A stretch of 34,667 nt of DNA. It comes from Burkholderiaceae bacterium. GTDB lineage: Bacteria > Pseudomonadota > Gammaproteobacteria > Burkholderiales > Burkholderiaceae_C. The DNA lies in NCBI GenBank assembly GCA_024709845.1, contig JANJVX010000243.1:1-34667 (forward strand), in the 5' to 3' direction. This document shows positions 9,922-17,188 of the stretch, piece by piece; within the stretch, counting starts at the first letter, position 1, and each line of letters starts with the position of its first letter. A model generated the notes under the pieces. The model worked only from the letters and a program-made list of their open reading frames with translations, ran no database searches and was not told the DNA's origin. Position numbers and translations under genes: made by a program.

Positions 9922-10758
9922 TCAGCCTGCGCGGCTGAGCAGCGTTTCTTCAATCTTGCCGGCCAGCTGTGAAATGGCCAGTGCCGCCGGGCATCCGGGC
10001 GTGTTCAGCAACAGCAGTTGCCGACGCATCACGGCGTCACGCACGGCCAGGTCGGCCGGGATGTCGCCCATGTGAATCAGGCGCAGCGGGCGGCCGGAGT
10101 CGGTGGCGACGAAGCGCTCCAGCACCTGCTGCAGCTGGCTGGTGATGGCCCGGCCGTCGCCCGGACGGGCGGCCTGGTTGACCACCATGCGCACATGCTG
10201 GCGCTTTTGCTGCATGGCAAGCACCTTGATGGCGGCGTAGGCGTCGGTGAGCGAGGTGGGCTCGGGCGTGGCCACGATCAGCACCTCGGATGCCAGAGAA
10301 ACGGAAAACAGCACCACATCGGAGATGCCGGCACCGGTGTCGAGCAGGATCACATCGAAGCGTGGAGCCAGGGTCTGGATGACGTTCAGGAACTGGTTGC
10401 GCACCTCGGGTGTCAGGCGCGAGTATTCGACCATGCCCGAGCCTGCCAGAACGACCGAGAAGCCGCCGGGGGCGGCGATCACCGCATCGTCCAGGCTGGA
10501 TTTGCCGGTGAAAACGTCGTGGAGCGTGATCTTGGGGTGCAGGTTCAGCACCACGTCCAGGTTGGCCAGGCCCAGGTCGGCGTCGAGCACCAGCACGCGC
10601 TGGCCCCGGCGGGTCAGGGCGGCTGCCAGGTTGGCGGAGACAAAGGTCTTGCCGACGCCGCCCTTGCCGCTGGTCACGGCAATGATGCGCGCGCCCTGGG
10701 AGGCGGATGCAGGGGCTGCGGTGGAGGTAGGGGTGGAGGGGGACGGCGCGTCGCTCAT
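9922..10758 (-). CDS. MinD/ParA-family ATPase, FlhG (FleN)-like
   Basis: A 278-residue P-loop ATPase. The deviant Walker A is GKGGVGKT (31-38), the switch region is LDADLGLANLDVVL, and Walker B is DVILLDTGAGIS. The overall pattern fits FlhG/FleN or MinD-like proteins that count or place cell-surface structures. The first 22 residues are a Ser/Pro/Ala/Thr-rich tail, and the N-terminal DQAxxLR motif with which FlhG activates FlhF is absent. No FlhF or other flagellar gene is nearby. It follows a diguanylate cyclase by 10 bp and is presumably co-transcribed, so it may link c-di-GMP level and polar organisation. FlhG-like is a family call, not a proven role. Confidence 0.85.
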   Translation of the reverse strand: MSDAPSPSTPTSTAAPASASQGARIIAVTSGKGGVGKTFVSANLAAALTRRGQRVLVLDADLGLANLDVVLNLHPKITLHDVFTGKSSLDDAVIAAPGGFSVVLAGSGMVEYSRLTPEVRNQFLNVIQTLAPRFDVILLDTGAGISDVVLFSVSLASEVLIVATPEPTSLTDAYAAIKVLAMQQKRQHVRMVVNQAARPGDGRAITSQLQQVLERFVATDSGRPLRLIHMGDIPADLAVRDAVMRRQLLLLNTPGCPAALAISQLAGKIEETLLSRAG

Positions 10759-10768
10759 CTCGTTGCTT

Positions 10769-11536
10769 TCAGTGGGCGCTGTCGTTGAGGTTCATGGCGG
10801 TCAGATCGCCCCAGCCCGAGGGTGTGTAGAGGGGGCCAAAAAGCAGCCCCTTTTCTTCGGCGGTAACGGTGCTGTCGGGCTGTTCCTCGATGCACACACG
10901 GTTACGGCCTTCCGATTTTGCCCGGTAGAGCTGGTGGTCGGCACGGTCCGTCCAGAGCAATGTGGTGGAACGGATCCATTGCAGCGCGAAGGCGCCGCCA
11001 ATGCTGATGGTGATGTCCAGTTCAGTGGTGCTGTCGATGCGTATGGGCGTGGCGGCCACCGTGCGCCGGATGCGCTCGGCCACGGCCTTGCCGAAGGCGG
11101 CGTGGCAGGCCGGCAGCACCACGGCAAACTCTTCCCCGCCATACCGGGCGAGGGTGTCCATGGGGCGCACGCAGTCGCTCAGAGTGCGGGCGACGGCCTG
11201 GAGCACCCTGTCTCCCGCCAGATGTCCGTAGGTGTCGTTGACCTGCTTGAAGCGGTCGATGTCGAGCATCAGCAGCAGGGCGGCTTCGCCTGAACGGGTC
11301 ACACGGTCAATCTCGCGCTCAAGTACCGCCTGAAAATGCCGCCGGTTGGCCAGTCCGGTCAGGGGATCTTTGAGAGAGAGATCGCACAGGCCGTCAATCA
11401 GCCGCTGCAGGTACAGCGCTGGCGTGGCGGCTGTTTGAATCTGCGGCGCGGTTCCCTCAAGGCCGACCAGCGAGATGGCTGTGTCCAGGCGAAGGTCGCG
11501 CAGATCAACGAGAGGAGGAGATGCGGTATGCGGCAC
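10769..11536 (-). CDS. Diguanylate cyclase (GGDEF only)
   Basis: Predicted to synthesise cyclic di-GMP. The protein is 255 residues with an N-terminal stretch of only about 60 residues and then a full GGDEF domain (DPLTGLANRRHF onward). GGEEF is at 133-137, and RPMD five residues before it is the RxxD inhibitory site. The frame is open to 11920, but that part is antisense reading of the SulP gene and has no start codon with support. GTG 11536 is the first plausible start after the SulP stop, although no Shine-Dalgarno precedes it. TACACT at 11565-11560 could be a -10. No membrane segment or known sensor domain is seen, so regulation would come from product inhibition, expression or the downstream ATPase. 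Confidence 0.85.
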   Translation of the reverse strand: MPHTASPPLVDLRDLRLDTAISLVGLEGTAPQIQTAATPALYLQRLIDGLCDLSLKDPLTGLANRRHFQAVLEREIDRVTRSGEAALLLMLDIDRFKQVNDTYGHLAGDRVLQAVARTLSDCVRPMDTLARYGGEEFAVVLPACHAAFGKAVAERIRRTVAATPIRIDSTTELDITISIGGAFALQWIRSTTLLWTDRADHQLYRAKSEGRNRVCIEEQPDSTVTAEEKGLLFGPLYTPSGWGDLTAMNLNDSAH

Positions 11537-11552
11537 GGATGAAAAAGGTCGG

Positions 11553-11588
11553 GTTCCGAAGTGTAACTCCCGTACAGTCCCTCGGAAC
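11553..11588. promoter_or_regulatory. Inverted repeat before the DGC gene
   Basis: GTTCCGA (11553-11559) and TCGGAAC (11582-11588) are perfect 7-bp arms 22 bp apart, lying between the SulP stop and the DGC GTG. The candidate -10 (TACACT, minus strand) is inside the loop. This could be an operator or an mRNA stem; the sequence does not decide. Confidence 0.4.
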
Positions 11589-11600
11589 GTGTTTGCGTTC

Positions 11601-13277
11601 TCAGGAGGTTTCTGCGATCTGCTGCAGCGCGCCCAAAGCTTCGGCGTCGGTACGGTAGGTGCGCAGGTGCGGGCCTGGCACAAGCACCTGGGCGCGTTCC
11701 AGGGCCTGCTGCACGGGGAGCTTGAGGCCGCTGATGTGCAAGACGCAGCCCTGGCGGAGGGCCAGGGCCTGCAGGCGGGCAAAGGTTTCCACGCCGGTGA
11801 CGTCGATGCGGTTGATGGGCTGGGCGAACAGGCAGACATGGGCCAGGCCGGGGTGGCTGGCCATGCGCTCGGCAAGGGTGCGTTCCAGTGCGCTGGCCGA
11901 GGCAAAGTCGAGTTCGGCATCCATGCGCAGGGCCAGAAGGTGCGGGGCCAGCGGGGGAAGATGCCACAGGTGGCGGTCGCGCAGGCTGCCGTCGGGGTGC
12001 AGGCCGACCTCGATGATGCGAGGGTGCAGGCGCTGGTAGAGAAAATGGCTCAGGTTCACCACCAATCCGGCCAGGACACCCCAGTAGAGATTGGGAGTCG
12101 CCGCCAGCGTGACAACGAAGGTCAGGGCGCCAATCGTGGCCTCGACACGCGAGATGCGCCAGAGCTGTGCCAGCAGGGCGGGTTTGATCAGGCCGGTGAT
12201 GGCTGTCACCACCACGGCCGCCAGTACCGACTGGGGTACATGGTGCAAGGCCGGGGTGAGCCACAGCAGGGCCATCAGGACCAGGGCGCAGGAAAACAGC
12301 GTGGCCCAGCCGGTGCGCGCGCCGGCATACAGGTTGACGGCTGACCGCGAGAAGGAGGCACTGGTGGCAAAACTTCCGCACAGTCCCGAACTGATCTTGG
12401 CCAGGCCCTGGGCCATCAGGTCCTGGTTTTCGTTCCAGCGCGTGCCGCCGCTCTGGTGCTCGACCTTGGCGCTCGATGCCGTTTCCAGAAAACTCACCAG
12501 CGTGACGACCAGCACCGGCATGATGAGTGCGCCCAGCGTAGACCAGGGCAGCGCGCCGGGCCAGTAAGGCTGGGGCAGTCCCACGGGCACTGCGCCCACC
12601 ACGGCGCCGCCACCGGCAGCGTAGCCCAGGGCCTGGCTCGCCAGAGCGGCAACGCTCATCACGGCGATGACGGCCGGAAAACCGGGCCAGAAGCGCTTGG
12701 CAAGCACCAGTGCGGCGATGCTGCCCAGGCCCATGCCCGCGCCCAGGAGGTCGAAGTGCCGCAGCCCCGGGCTGGCGGCAAGTTCGGCCAGCGGTACCTG
12801 CAGGCCCGTGAGGGCGGGCAGCTGGGATGCCAGGATCAGCAAGGCCGCGGCCTGCGTGAAGCCGCTGAGCACGGGGGAGGTGACGAGGTTGAGCAGCCAG
12901 CCAAAGCGCACCAGGCCCAGCAGCAGTTGCAGCGCACCGGTGAGCAGCGCCATCCAGGCGGCCAGCGCCACCCATTGCGCGCTGCCTGGCGCGGCCAGAC
13001 CGGTGAGTGATGCGCCGATGAGCAGGCTGGTCAGCGCCGTGGGGCCCACGCTCAGCCGTGGCGACGATCCCCACAAAACGGCCACCAGAGCGGGCAGCAG
13101 CGACGCATAGATCCCGGTCACCAGCGGCATTCCCGCCAGTGCCGCGTAGGCCATGCCCTGGGGCACCAGCATCAGACCGACCGTCATGCCAGCCCAGAAC
13201 TCGCCCCGCAACAGCGCGGCATCCGGGCGGGGCCAGCCAAGGAACGGGAACCAGCGTACAAGGGAAGCAGGAAACAT
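11601..13277 (-). CDS. SulP-family anion permease with STAS domain
   Basis: An inner-membrane anion carrier of 558 residues. SulP proteins move sulfate, bicarbonate, dicarboxylates or other anions, and the substrate here is not evident. The N-terminal part has the family start (FWAGMTVGLMLVPQGMAYA) and about 10-12 hydrophobic segments, including SVGPTALTSLLIGASL. The last 110 residues form a STAS domain (MDAELDFASASALERTL, then INRIDVTGVETFARL). ATG 13277 (MFPASLV) lies 7 nt after GACAAT, so the mRNA may be leaderless. ATG 13286 three codons upstream is the alternative. It is divergent from the cystathionine beta-lyase gene. Sulfate uptake for methionine/cysteine metabolism would fit that neighbour but is only an inference. 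Confidence 0.92.
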   Translation of the reverse strand: MFPASLVRWFPFLGWPRPDAALLRGEFWAGMTVGLMLVPQGMAYAALAGMPLVTGIYASLLPALVAVLWGSSPRLSVGPTALTSLLIGASLTGLAAPGSAQWVALAAWMALLTGALQLLLGLVRFGWLLNLVTSPVLSGFTQAAALLILASQLPALTGLQVPLAELAASPGLRHFDLLGAGMGLGSIAALVLAKRFWPGFPAVIAVMSVAALASQALGYAAGGGAVVGAVPVGLPQPYWPGALPWSTLGALIMPVLVVTLVSFLETASSAKVEHQSGGTRWNENQDLMAQGLAKISSGLCGSFATSASFSRSAVNLYAGARTGWATLFSCALVLMALLWLTPALHHVPQSVLAAVVVTAITGLIKPALLAQLWRISRVEATIGALTFVVTLAATPNLYWGVLAGLVVNLSHFLYQRLHPRIIEVGLHPDGSLRDRHLWHLPPLAPHLLALRMDAELDFASASALERTLAERMASHPGLAHVCLFAQPINRIDVTGVETFARLQALALRQGCVLHISGLKLPVQQALERAQVLVPGPHLRTYRTDAEALGALQQIAETS

Positions 13278-13284
13278 GGCCGCC

Positions 13285-13290
13285 ATTGTC
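13285..13290 (-). promoter_or_regulatory. Candidate -10 element for the SulP gene
   Basis: GACAAT on the minus strand ends 7 nt before the ATG at 13277. There is no ribosome site between them. The divergent metC gene has nearly the same arrangement: a hexamer ending in AT, then ggcggc, then ATG. Confidence 0.35.
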
Positions 13291-13333
13291 GCGCGCACGC
13301 AGGCTGGAGCGGTTTCCTCGCACAGGTGCGCGT

Positions 13334-13339
13334 TAGGAT
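13334..13339 (+). promoter_or_regulatory. Candidate -10 element for metC
   Basis: TAGGAT is followed by exactly 6 nt (ggcggc) and the ATG at 13346, which places a normal transcription start on the start codon. No Shine-Dalgarno is present and the -35 region is weak. Confidence 0.35.
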
Positions 13340-13345
13340 GGCGGC

Positions 13346-14581
13346 ATGAAGTCCACCGAACAAGCCCTGGATCTGTCCACCCGCATCGTCCACCACGATT
13401 ACGAGCCACCGCAGGGCTTCAAGGCCCCGCAGCCGGGTGTGTTCAAGGCGTCCACCGTCATCTTCCCGAGTGTCGCGGCGATGCGCACACGCGAATGGAA
13501 GGACAAGAGCGGCTACACCTATGGCCTGCACGGCACGCCCACCACCTTCATTCTTGAGGAGCGCCTGTGCGCGCTGGAGGGCGGCCTGCAGTGCGTGCTG
13601 GTACCCAGCGGCCTGGCGGCCATCGGCAACGTGTCGCTGGCCCTGCTGAAGTCGGGCGACGAGGTGCTGGTGCCCGACAATGCCTACGGCCCCAACAAGT
13701 CCATGAGCGAGTCCACCCTGGCGCAGTTCGGCATCCGCACCGTGCTCTACGACGCGCTCGACCCGGCCGACCTGGCGGCGCGCATCACGCCTGCCACGCG
13801 CCTTGTGTGGCTCGAAGCCCCGGGTTCGGTGACGCTGGAGTTTCCCGATCTGCCTGCACTGGTGCGCATCTGCCGCGAGCGTGGCGTGACCACCGCACTG
13901 GACAACACCTGGGGCGCGGGTCTGGCGTTCGCGCCCTTCGACCTGAGCGGCGACGGCAGCCTGGGTGTCGATGTGTCCATCCACGCCCTGACCAAATACC
14001 CCAGCGGCGGTGGCGACGTGCTCATGGGCAGTGTCATCACGCGTGACCCTGTGCTGCACATGAAGATCAAGCTGTTGCACATGCACCTGGGCCTGGGCGT
14101 GGGGGCCAACGACGCTGAGGCGGTGCTGCGCGCCCTGCCCAGCATCGGTTTGCGCTACCGTGCCCACGACCAGGCTGCGCGCAGTCTGGCGCTGTGGATG
14201 GGGCAGCAGGCCCCGGTGGTGCAGGTGCTGCACCCGGCGCTGCCCGGCTCGCCCGGCCATGCGCACTGGAGCGCGCTGTGCGGCCCGGCCAACGCGGGGC
14301 AGGGTGCGGCAGCGGGTCTGTTCAGCATCGTTATCGACCCGCGCCACACCCAGGCGCAGGTGGATGCGTTCTGCGATGGTCTGCGCCTCTTCAAGATCGG
14401 CTACAGCTGGGGCGGACCGATGAGCCTGGTGGTGCCCTACGATCTGCGCGGCATGCGCAGCCGACCTGCGCCGCACCTGCGTCCGGGTACGGTCGTGCGC
14501 TTTTCCATCGGTCTGGAGGCCGTCCAGGACCTGCAGTCGGATCTGTTCCAGGCCATGCGGCAGGCTTTTCTCCTGGAATGA
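13346..14581 (+). CDS. metC: Cystathionine beta-lyase (PLP-dependent)
   Basis: Cleaves cystathionine to homocysteine, pyruvate and ammonia in methionine biosynthesis. The 411-residue protein is of the Cys/Met metabolism fold type I PLP family. The Schiff-base lysine is K217 in SIHALTKYPSGG. The cofactor aspartate lies in TALDNTWGAG, and YTYGLHGTPTTFILEERLC and LVPSGLAAIG are family blocks near the N-terminus. The C-terminal SYSWGGPMSLVVPYD fits the proteobacterial MetC subgroup rather than cystathionine gamma-synthase. The gene stands alone, divergent from SulP, and is probably read from a leaderless promoter just before the ATG. Confidence 0.93.
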   Translation: MKSTEQALDLSTRIVHHDYEPPQGFKAPQPGVFKASTVIFPSVAAMRTREWKDKSGYTYGLHGTPTTFILEERLCALEGGLQCVLVPSGLAAIGNVSLALLKSGDEVLVPDNAYGPNKSMSESTLAQFGIRTVLYDALDPADLAARITPATRLVWLEAPGSVTLEFPDLPALVRICRERGVTTALDNTWGAGLAFAPFDLSGDGSLGVDVSIHALTKYPSGGGDVLMGSVITRDPVLHMKIKLLHMHLGLGVGANDAEAVLRALPSIGLRYRAHDQAARSLALWMGQQAPVVQVLHPALPGSPGHAHWSALCGPANAGQGAAAGLFSIVIDPRHTQAQVDAFCDGLRLFKIGYSWGGPMSLVVPYDLRGMRSRPAPHLRPGTVVRFSIGLEAVQDLQSDLFQAMRQAFLLE

Positions 14582-14626
14582 CCCCCTGCGTCTCGCTATA
14601 ACCCGATAAAAAAAGTTGGGTATTTG

Positions 14627-14663
14627 TTGAGATAAATCAAAGGGTGTTGGTGGGGCATACATT
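14627..14663 (+). promoter_or_regulatory. FNR/Anr-like box and -10 element
   Basis: TTGAG-ATAA-ATCAA at 14627-14640 matches the FNR consensus TTGAT-N4-ATCAA at nine of ten fixed positions. TACATT at 14658-14663 is the best -10, giving a start near 14670. The box centre would then be at about -36.5, a few bases nearer than the usual -41.5 for class II activation. Activation from a slightly different start, or repression, are both possible. Confidence 0.6.
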
Positions 14664-14683
14664 GGGCCAAAACCCAAGGCCTT

Positions 14684-15472
14684 ATGAACACCACCACCGC
14701 CTCGCCCACCCCCTCGCCGTCCATCGTCCTGCAGCCGCTGCGCTGGACCGATCCCTGGCGCTGGCTGCGCCTGGGATGGGATGACATGCGCGCCTCTGCG
14801 GGAATCTCCCTTTTCTATGGCGCCTGTTTCTGGGCCATGGCGCTGGTGCTGGGCTGGGTGTTTCGCGCGCGCCCGGAGTACGTCATGTCCCTGGCCAGCG
14901 GCTGCCTGCTGGTCGGTCCGTTTCTTGCGATGGGCCTGTACGACACAAGCCGCAGACGCGAGGCGGGTCTGGTGCCTGATCTGGGGCAGTCCATCACCTG
15001 CTGGGACAAGCATCTGGGCAGCATGGGCATGCTGGTGCTGGTTTTGGTGGTGCTGGAGCTGCTCTGGGGCCGGGCGTCGCTGGTCGTGTTCGCGGTTTTC
15101 TTCAACACCGGCATGCCGTCAACCACGGGGGTAATGCAGGCCATCTTCAACCCGCAGAACTGGAGCTTTGTTGTGGTCTACATCCTGGTGGGCGGGGTCT
15201 TTGCGTCGCTGGTGTTTTCCTCCAGCGTCGTCTCCATTCCCATGATTCTTGACCGTGACACCGATGCGCTCACCGCAGGCATCACCAGCATGCGCGTGGT
15301 GCTGGACAACACCGCCGTGATGGTGCTGTGGGGCGGCATGATCACCGTGCTGGTGGGGCTGTCGCTCTGGGCCTACGGAGCGGGGCTGCTGCTGGTGGGG
15401 CCTTTGCTGGGGCATGCCAGCTGGCATGCCTATCGTGCGGCCGTCAAGCCGCCAGAACCCCCCGGCGTCTGA
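14684..15472 (+). CDS. DUF2189 family integral membrane protein
   Basis: A 262-residue inner-membrane protein with about six hydrophobic segments, for example ISLFYGACFWAMALVLGWVF, MLVLVLVVLELLWG and VVVYILVGGVFASLVFS. The pattern (RWLRLGWDDMRASAG, GPFLAMGLYDTSRR, SIPMILDRDTDALTA) is that of DUF2189 proteins, whose function is not established. The upstream FNR-like box suggests control by oxygen supply. The ATG at 14684 fits the first hydrophilic stretch, although no strong ribosome site is seen. The preceding metC stop is 103 bp away and unrelated. Confidence 0.82.
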   Translation: MNTTTASPTPSPSIVLQPLRWTDPWRWLRLGWDDMRASAGISLFYGACFWAMALVLGWVFRARPEYVMSLASGCLLVGPFLAMGLYDTSRRREAGLVPDLGQSITCWDKHLGSMGMLVLVLVVLELLWGRASLVVFAVFFNTGMPSTTGVMQAIFNPQNWSFVVVYILVGGVFASLVFSSSVVSIPMILDRDTDALTAGITSMRVVLDNTAVMVLWGGMITVLVGLSLWAYGAGLLLVGPLLGHASWHAYRAAVKPPEPPGV

Positions 15473-15494
15473 CGCCCGCGCCGGGCCAAGCTGT

Positions 15495-15500
15495 TACAGT
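15495..15500 (+). promoter_or_regulatory. Extended -10 element for the small basic protein gene
   Basis: TGT-TACAGT forms an extended -10 (TGn plus hexamer) 27 nt before the TTG start at 15528. It lies just after the DUF2189 stop. Confidence 0.4.
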
Positions 15501-15527
15501 GGGTCTCAACTCTAGAAAGCACACACC

Positions 15528-15728
15528 TTGGCCACTCCCAACTACGGATACGAAAAGCGCCAGCGCGAACTTGCCAAAAAGCAGAAGAAGGAAGAAAAGC
15601 TGCGGGCCAAGGCGTCCAATGCACGCCATGGCGCCACTGCCGAGGCTCCAGACCGCTTGGTGGCAGAAGAGGGTTCCGGACCCGCAGGACCCGCCAGTGG
15701 CCCCGGAGACGCGGCCCAGCCAGCCTGA
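15528..15728 (+). CDS. Small lysine-rich conserved hypothetical protein
   Basis: A 66-residue protein starting at TTG. The first 35 residues are strongly basic and helical (YEKRQRELAKKQKKEEKLR) and the remainder is Ala/Gly/Pro-rich and probably disordered. I recall similar short proteins with the MATPNYGYEKRQRELAKK start in related betaproteobacteria, which supports a real gene, but no function is known to me. A nucleic-acid or ribosome contact is conceivable from charge alone. The ribosome site is weak (AGAAAG). It ends 9 bp before the convergent esterase gene. Confidence 0.7.
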   Translation: MATPNYGYEKRQRELAKKQKKEEKLRAKASNARHGATAEAPDRLVAEEGSGPAGPASGPGDAAQPA

Positions 15729-15737
15729 GCCGGGGCT

Positions 15738-16391
15738 TCAGCGCAGCAGCTTGCGCAGCGAAGGCCAGACGTTGTCCAGCATGATCGGGTGCGCCTGCGC
15801 GGCCGGATGGATGCGGTCGGGCTGGAACAGCCGTGCCGCATCGGGCCCATTGGCCACCCCCTCCAGAAAGAACGGCACCACGGCCGTCTTGTGCTGCCGT
15901 GCCACGGTCTCGAAAACCCCGGCAAAGCGCCGCGCGTAGTCGCTTCCATAGTTCGGGGGCACCTGCATGCCCACCAGCAGCACCTGGGCGCCCGCTTTTT
16001 GCGCGGATTGCACCATGCTGGAGAGATTGTCCTCGGTGTTCTGGAGGGGCAGGCCCCGCAGAGCGTCGTTGCCGCCCAGCTCGATCACCACCACGCTGGG
16101 TTTGTGCTGGGCCAGCAGCGCGGGCAGACGGGCGCGGCCACCCGAGGTGGTGTCGCCGCTCACGCTGGCGTTGACCACGGTGGCGTTCAGTTTCTCGGAT
16201 TCCAGGCGCTTTTCCAGCAGTGCAACCCAGCCAGTGCCGCGTGGCAGGCCGTATTCGGCGCTCAGGGAATCGCCGAGCACCAGAATGGAGCGGGGCGCCT
16301 TGGGTTGCGCCAGGGCCGGAAGGCTGCAAAGCCCCGCGAGCGCGCTCGCTGCCGCGGTCAGGATAAAGTGGCGCCGAAACCGATCTGTCAT
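15738..16391 (-). CDS. tesA: SGNH/GDSL esterase, TesA-like, exported
   Basis: A lysophospholipase/thioesterase/arylesterase of the TesA type, 217 residues. Residues 1-29 are a signal peptide (n-region RFRRHF, cleavage near ALAQ-PKAP), so it acts in the periplasm. The nucleophile is S42 in LGDSLSAEYGL. GGND is at 106-109, and D192/H195 in DRIHPAA complete the triad. The frame is open upstream to 17036, but that part is antisense to the ABC gene. ATG 16391 starts the signal peptide. It is divergent from the ABC ATPase gene with 18 bp between start codons, the same pairing as tesA-ybbA in Escherichia coli. Confidence 0.92.
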   Translation of the reverse strand: MTDRFRRHFILTAAASALAGLCSLPALAQPKAPRSILVLGDSLSAEYGLPRGTGWVALLEKRLESEKLNATVVNASVSGDTTSGGRARLPALLAQHKPSVVVIELGGNDALRGLPLQNTEDNLSSMVQSAQKAGAQVLLVGMQVPPNYGSDYARRFAGVFETVARQHKTAVVPFFLEGVANGPDAARLFQPDRIHPAAQAHPIMLDNVWPSLRKLLR

Positions 16392-16409
16392 CACAAACAA
16401 AAACCTTTC

Positions 16410-17105
16410 ATGTCCGAAACCCCTCCCTCGCCCGTGTCGCCGATTATTGCCGTGGAGCATGTCTTCAAGTCGGTGACCGACTCGACCGGTACGCTCGACA
16501 TTCTGCGCGACATTGATTTCCAGCTGGCGCCGAGGGAAACCGTGGCCATTGTGGGCGCCTCGGGCTCGGGCAAGAGCACGCTGCTGTCCATCATCGCCGG
16601 GCTGGACACACCGACGCGGGGCACGGTGCGCCTGGATGGGCAGGACCTGTTTGCCCTGAGCGAGGACGAGCGCGCGGCGCTGCGCGCGCAGAAGGTCGGT
16701 TTCGTGTTCCAGAGCTTTCAGCTCATGGGCAACCTCACGGCGCTGGAGAACGTGATGCTGCCGCTGGAGCTGGCCAGCCAGCGCGATGCCCGCAAACGCG
16801 CCGCCGAGATGCTGGAGCACGTGGGTCTGGGCCAGCGCCTGGGGCATTACCCCAAGGTGCTCTCGGGCGGCGAGCAGCAGCGCGTGGCGCTCGCCCGCGC
16901 CTTCGTGGTCAAGCCGGCCGTGCTGCTGGCCGACGAACCCACGGGCAGCCTGGATTTCGCCACGGGCGAGACCATCATGCAGCTCATGTTCGACCTCAAC
17001 CGTGAGCAGGGCACCACGCTCGTGCTGGTCACGCACGATCGGGGCATTGCTCAGCGCTGTGAACGCCTGATCACCATCGAGGCCGGGCGCGTTGCAGGGA
17101 TCTAA
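16410..17105 (+). CDS. ybbA: ABC transporter ATP-binding protein, YbbA/LolD-like
   Basis: A 231-residue ATPase subunit. Walker A is GASGSGKST (49-57), the Q-loop follows in FVFQSFQLM, the signature is LSGGEQQRV, Walker B is LLADEPTGSLD, and the switch histidine is in LVTHDRG. The family (MacB/LolD/YbbA) works with a FtsX-like permease. In E. coli the permease ybbP lies directly downstream; here the next gene is rlmB after 83 bp, so the partner is missing locally. Because only 18 bp separate it from the divergent esterase gene, each promoter must reach into the other gene. Confidence 0.9.
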   Translation: MSETPPSPVSPIIAVEHVFKSVTDSTGTLDILRDIDFQLAPRETVAIVGASGSGKSTLLSIIAGLDTPTRGTVRLDGQDLFALSEDERAALRAQKVGFVFQSFQLMGNLTALENVMLPLELASQRDARKRAAEMLEHVGLGQRLGHYPKVLSGGEQQRVALARAFVVKPAVLLADEPTGSLDFATGETIMQLMFDLNREQGTTLVLVTHDRGIAQRCERLITIEAGRVAGI

Positions 17106-17108
17106 GTG

Positions 17109-17162
17109 TTTTATGCCTCCAGGGCAATATGGAAAAGCGCTTGCAGCTATTGAATCAATAGT
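17109..17162 (+). repeat. Dispersed Comamonadaceae-type repeat, copy B
   Basis: Contains atgcctccag, aagcgcttgcagctattg and the near-perfect palindrome GCTATT-N5-AATAGT. It matches the block order of the other copies. It fills most of the gap between the ABC ATPase and rlmB. Confidence 0.65.
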
Positions 17163-17176
17163 GTTCGGGTGCAGCG

Positions 17177-17182
17177 GATAAT
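17177..17182 (+). promoter_or_regulatory. Candidate -10 element for rlmB
   Basis: GATAAT (five of six to consensus) ends 6 nt before the ATG at 17189, so transcription would begin on the start codon. No Shine-Dalgarno is present. It lies just after repeat copy B, which may supply the -35 side. Confidence 0.45.
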
Positions 17183-17188
17183 CGCTCC

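Noticed and set aside
11537-11920. Extension of the second cyclase gene up to 11920
   Set aside because: The added residues are antisense reading of the SulP STAS domain and are rich in Pro/Ala/Arg/Ser, as antisense frames of high-GC genes are. The GGDEF domain does not need them.
13184-15013. 609-codon minus-strand open frame opposite metC
   Set aside because: Shadow of metC in high-GC DNA; no recognisable domain, His/Gln/Arg-rich composition.
16392-17036. Long upstream extension of the esterase frame
   Set aside because: It is antisense to the ABC ATPase gene, whose motifs are all present, and it would bury the signal peptide.
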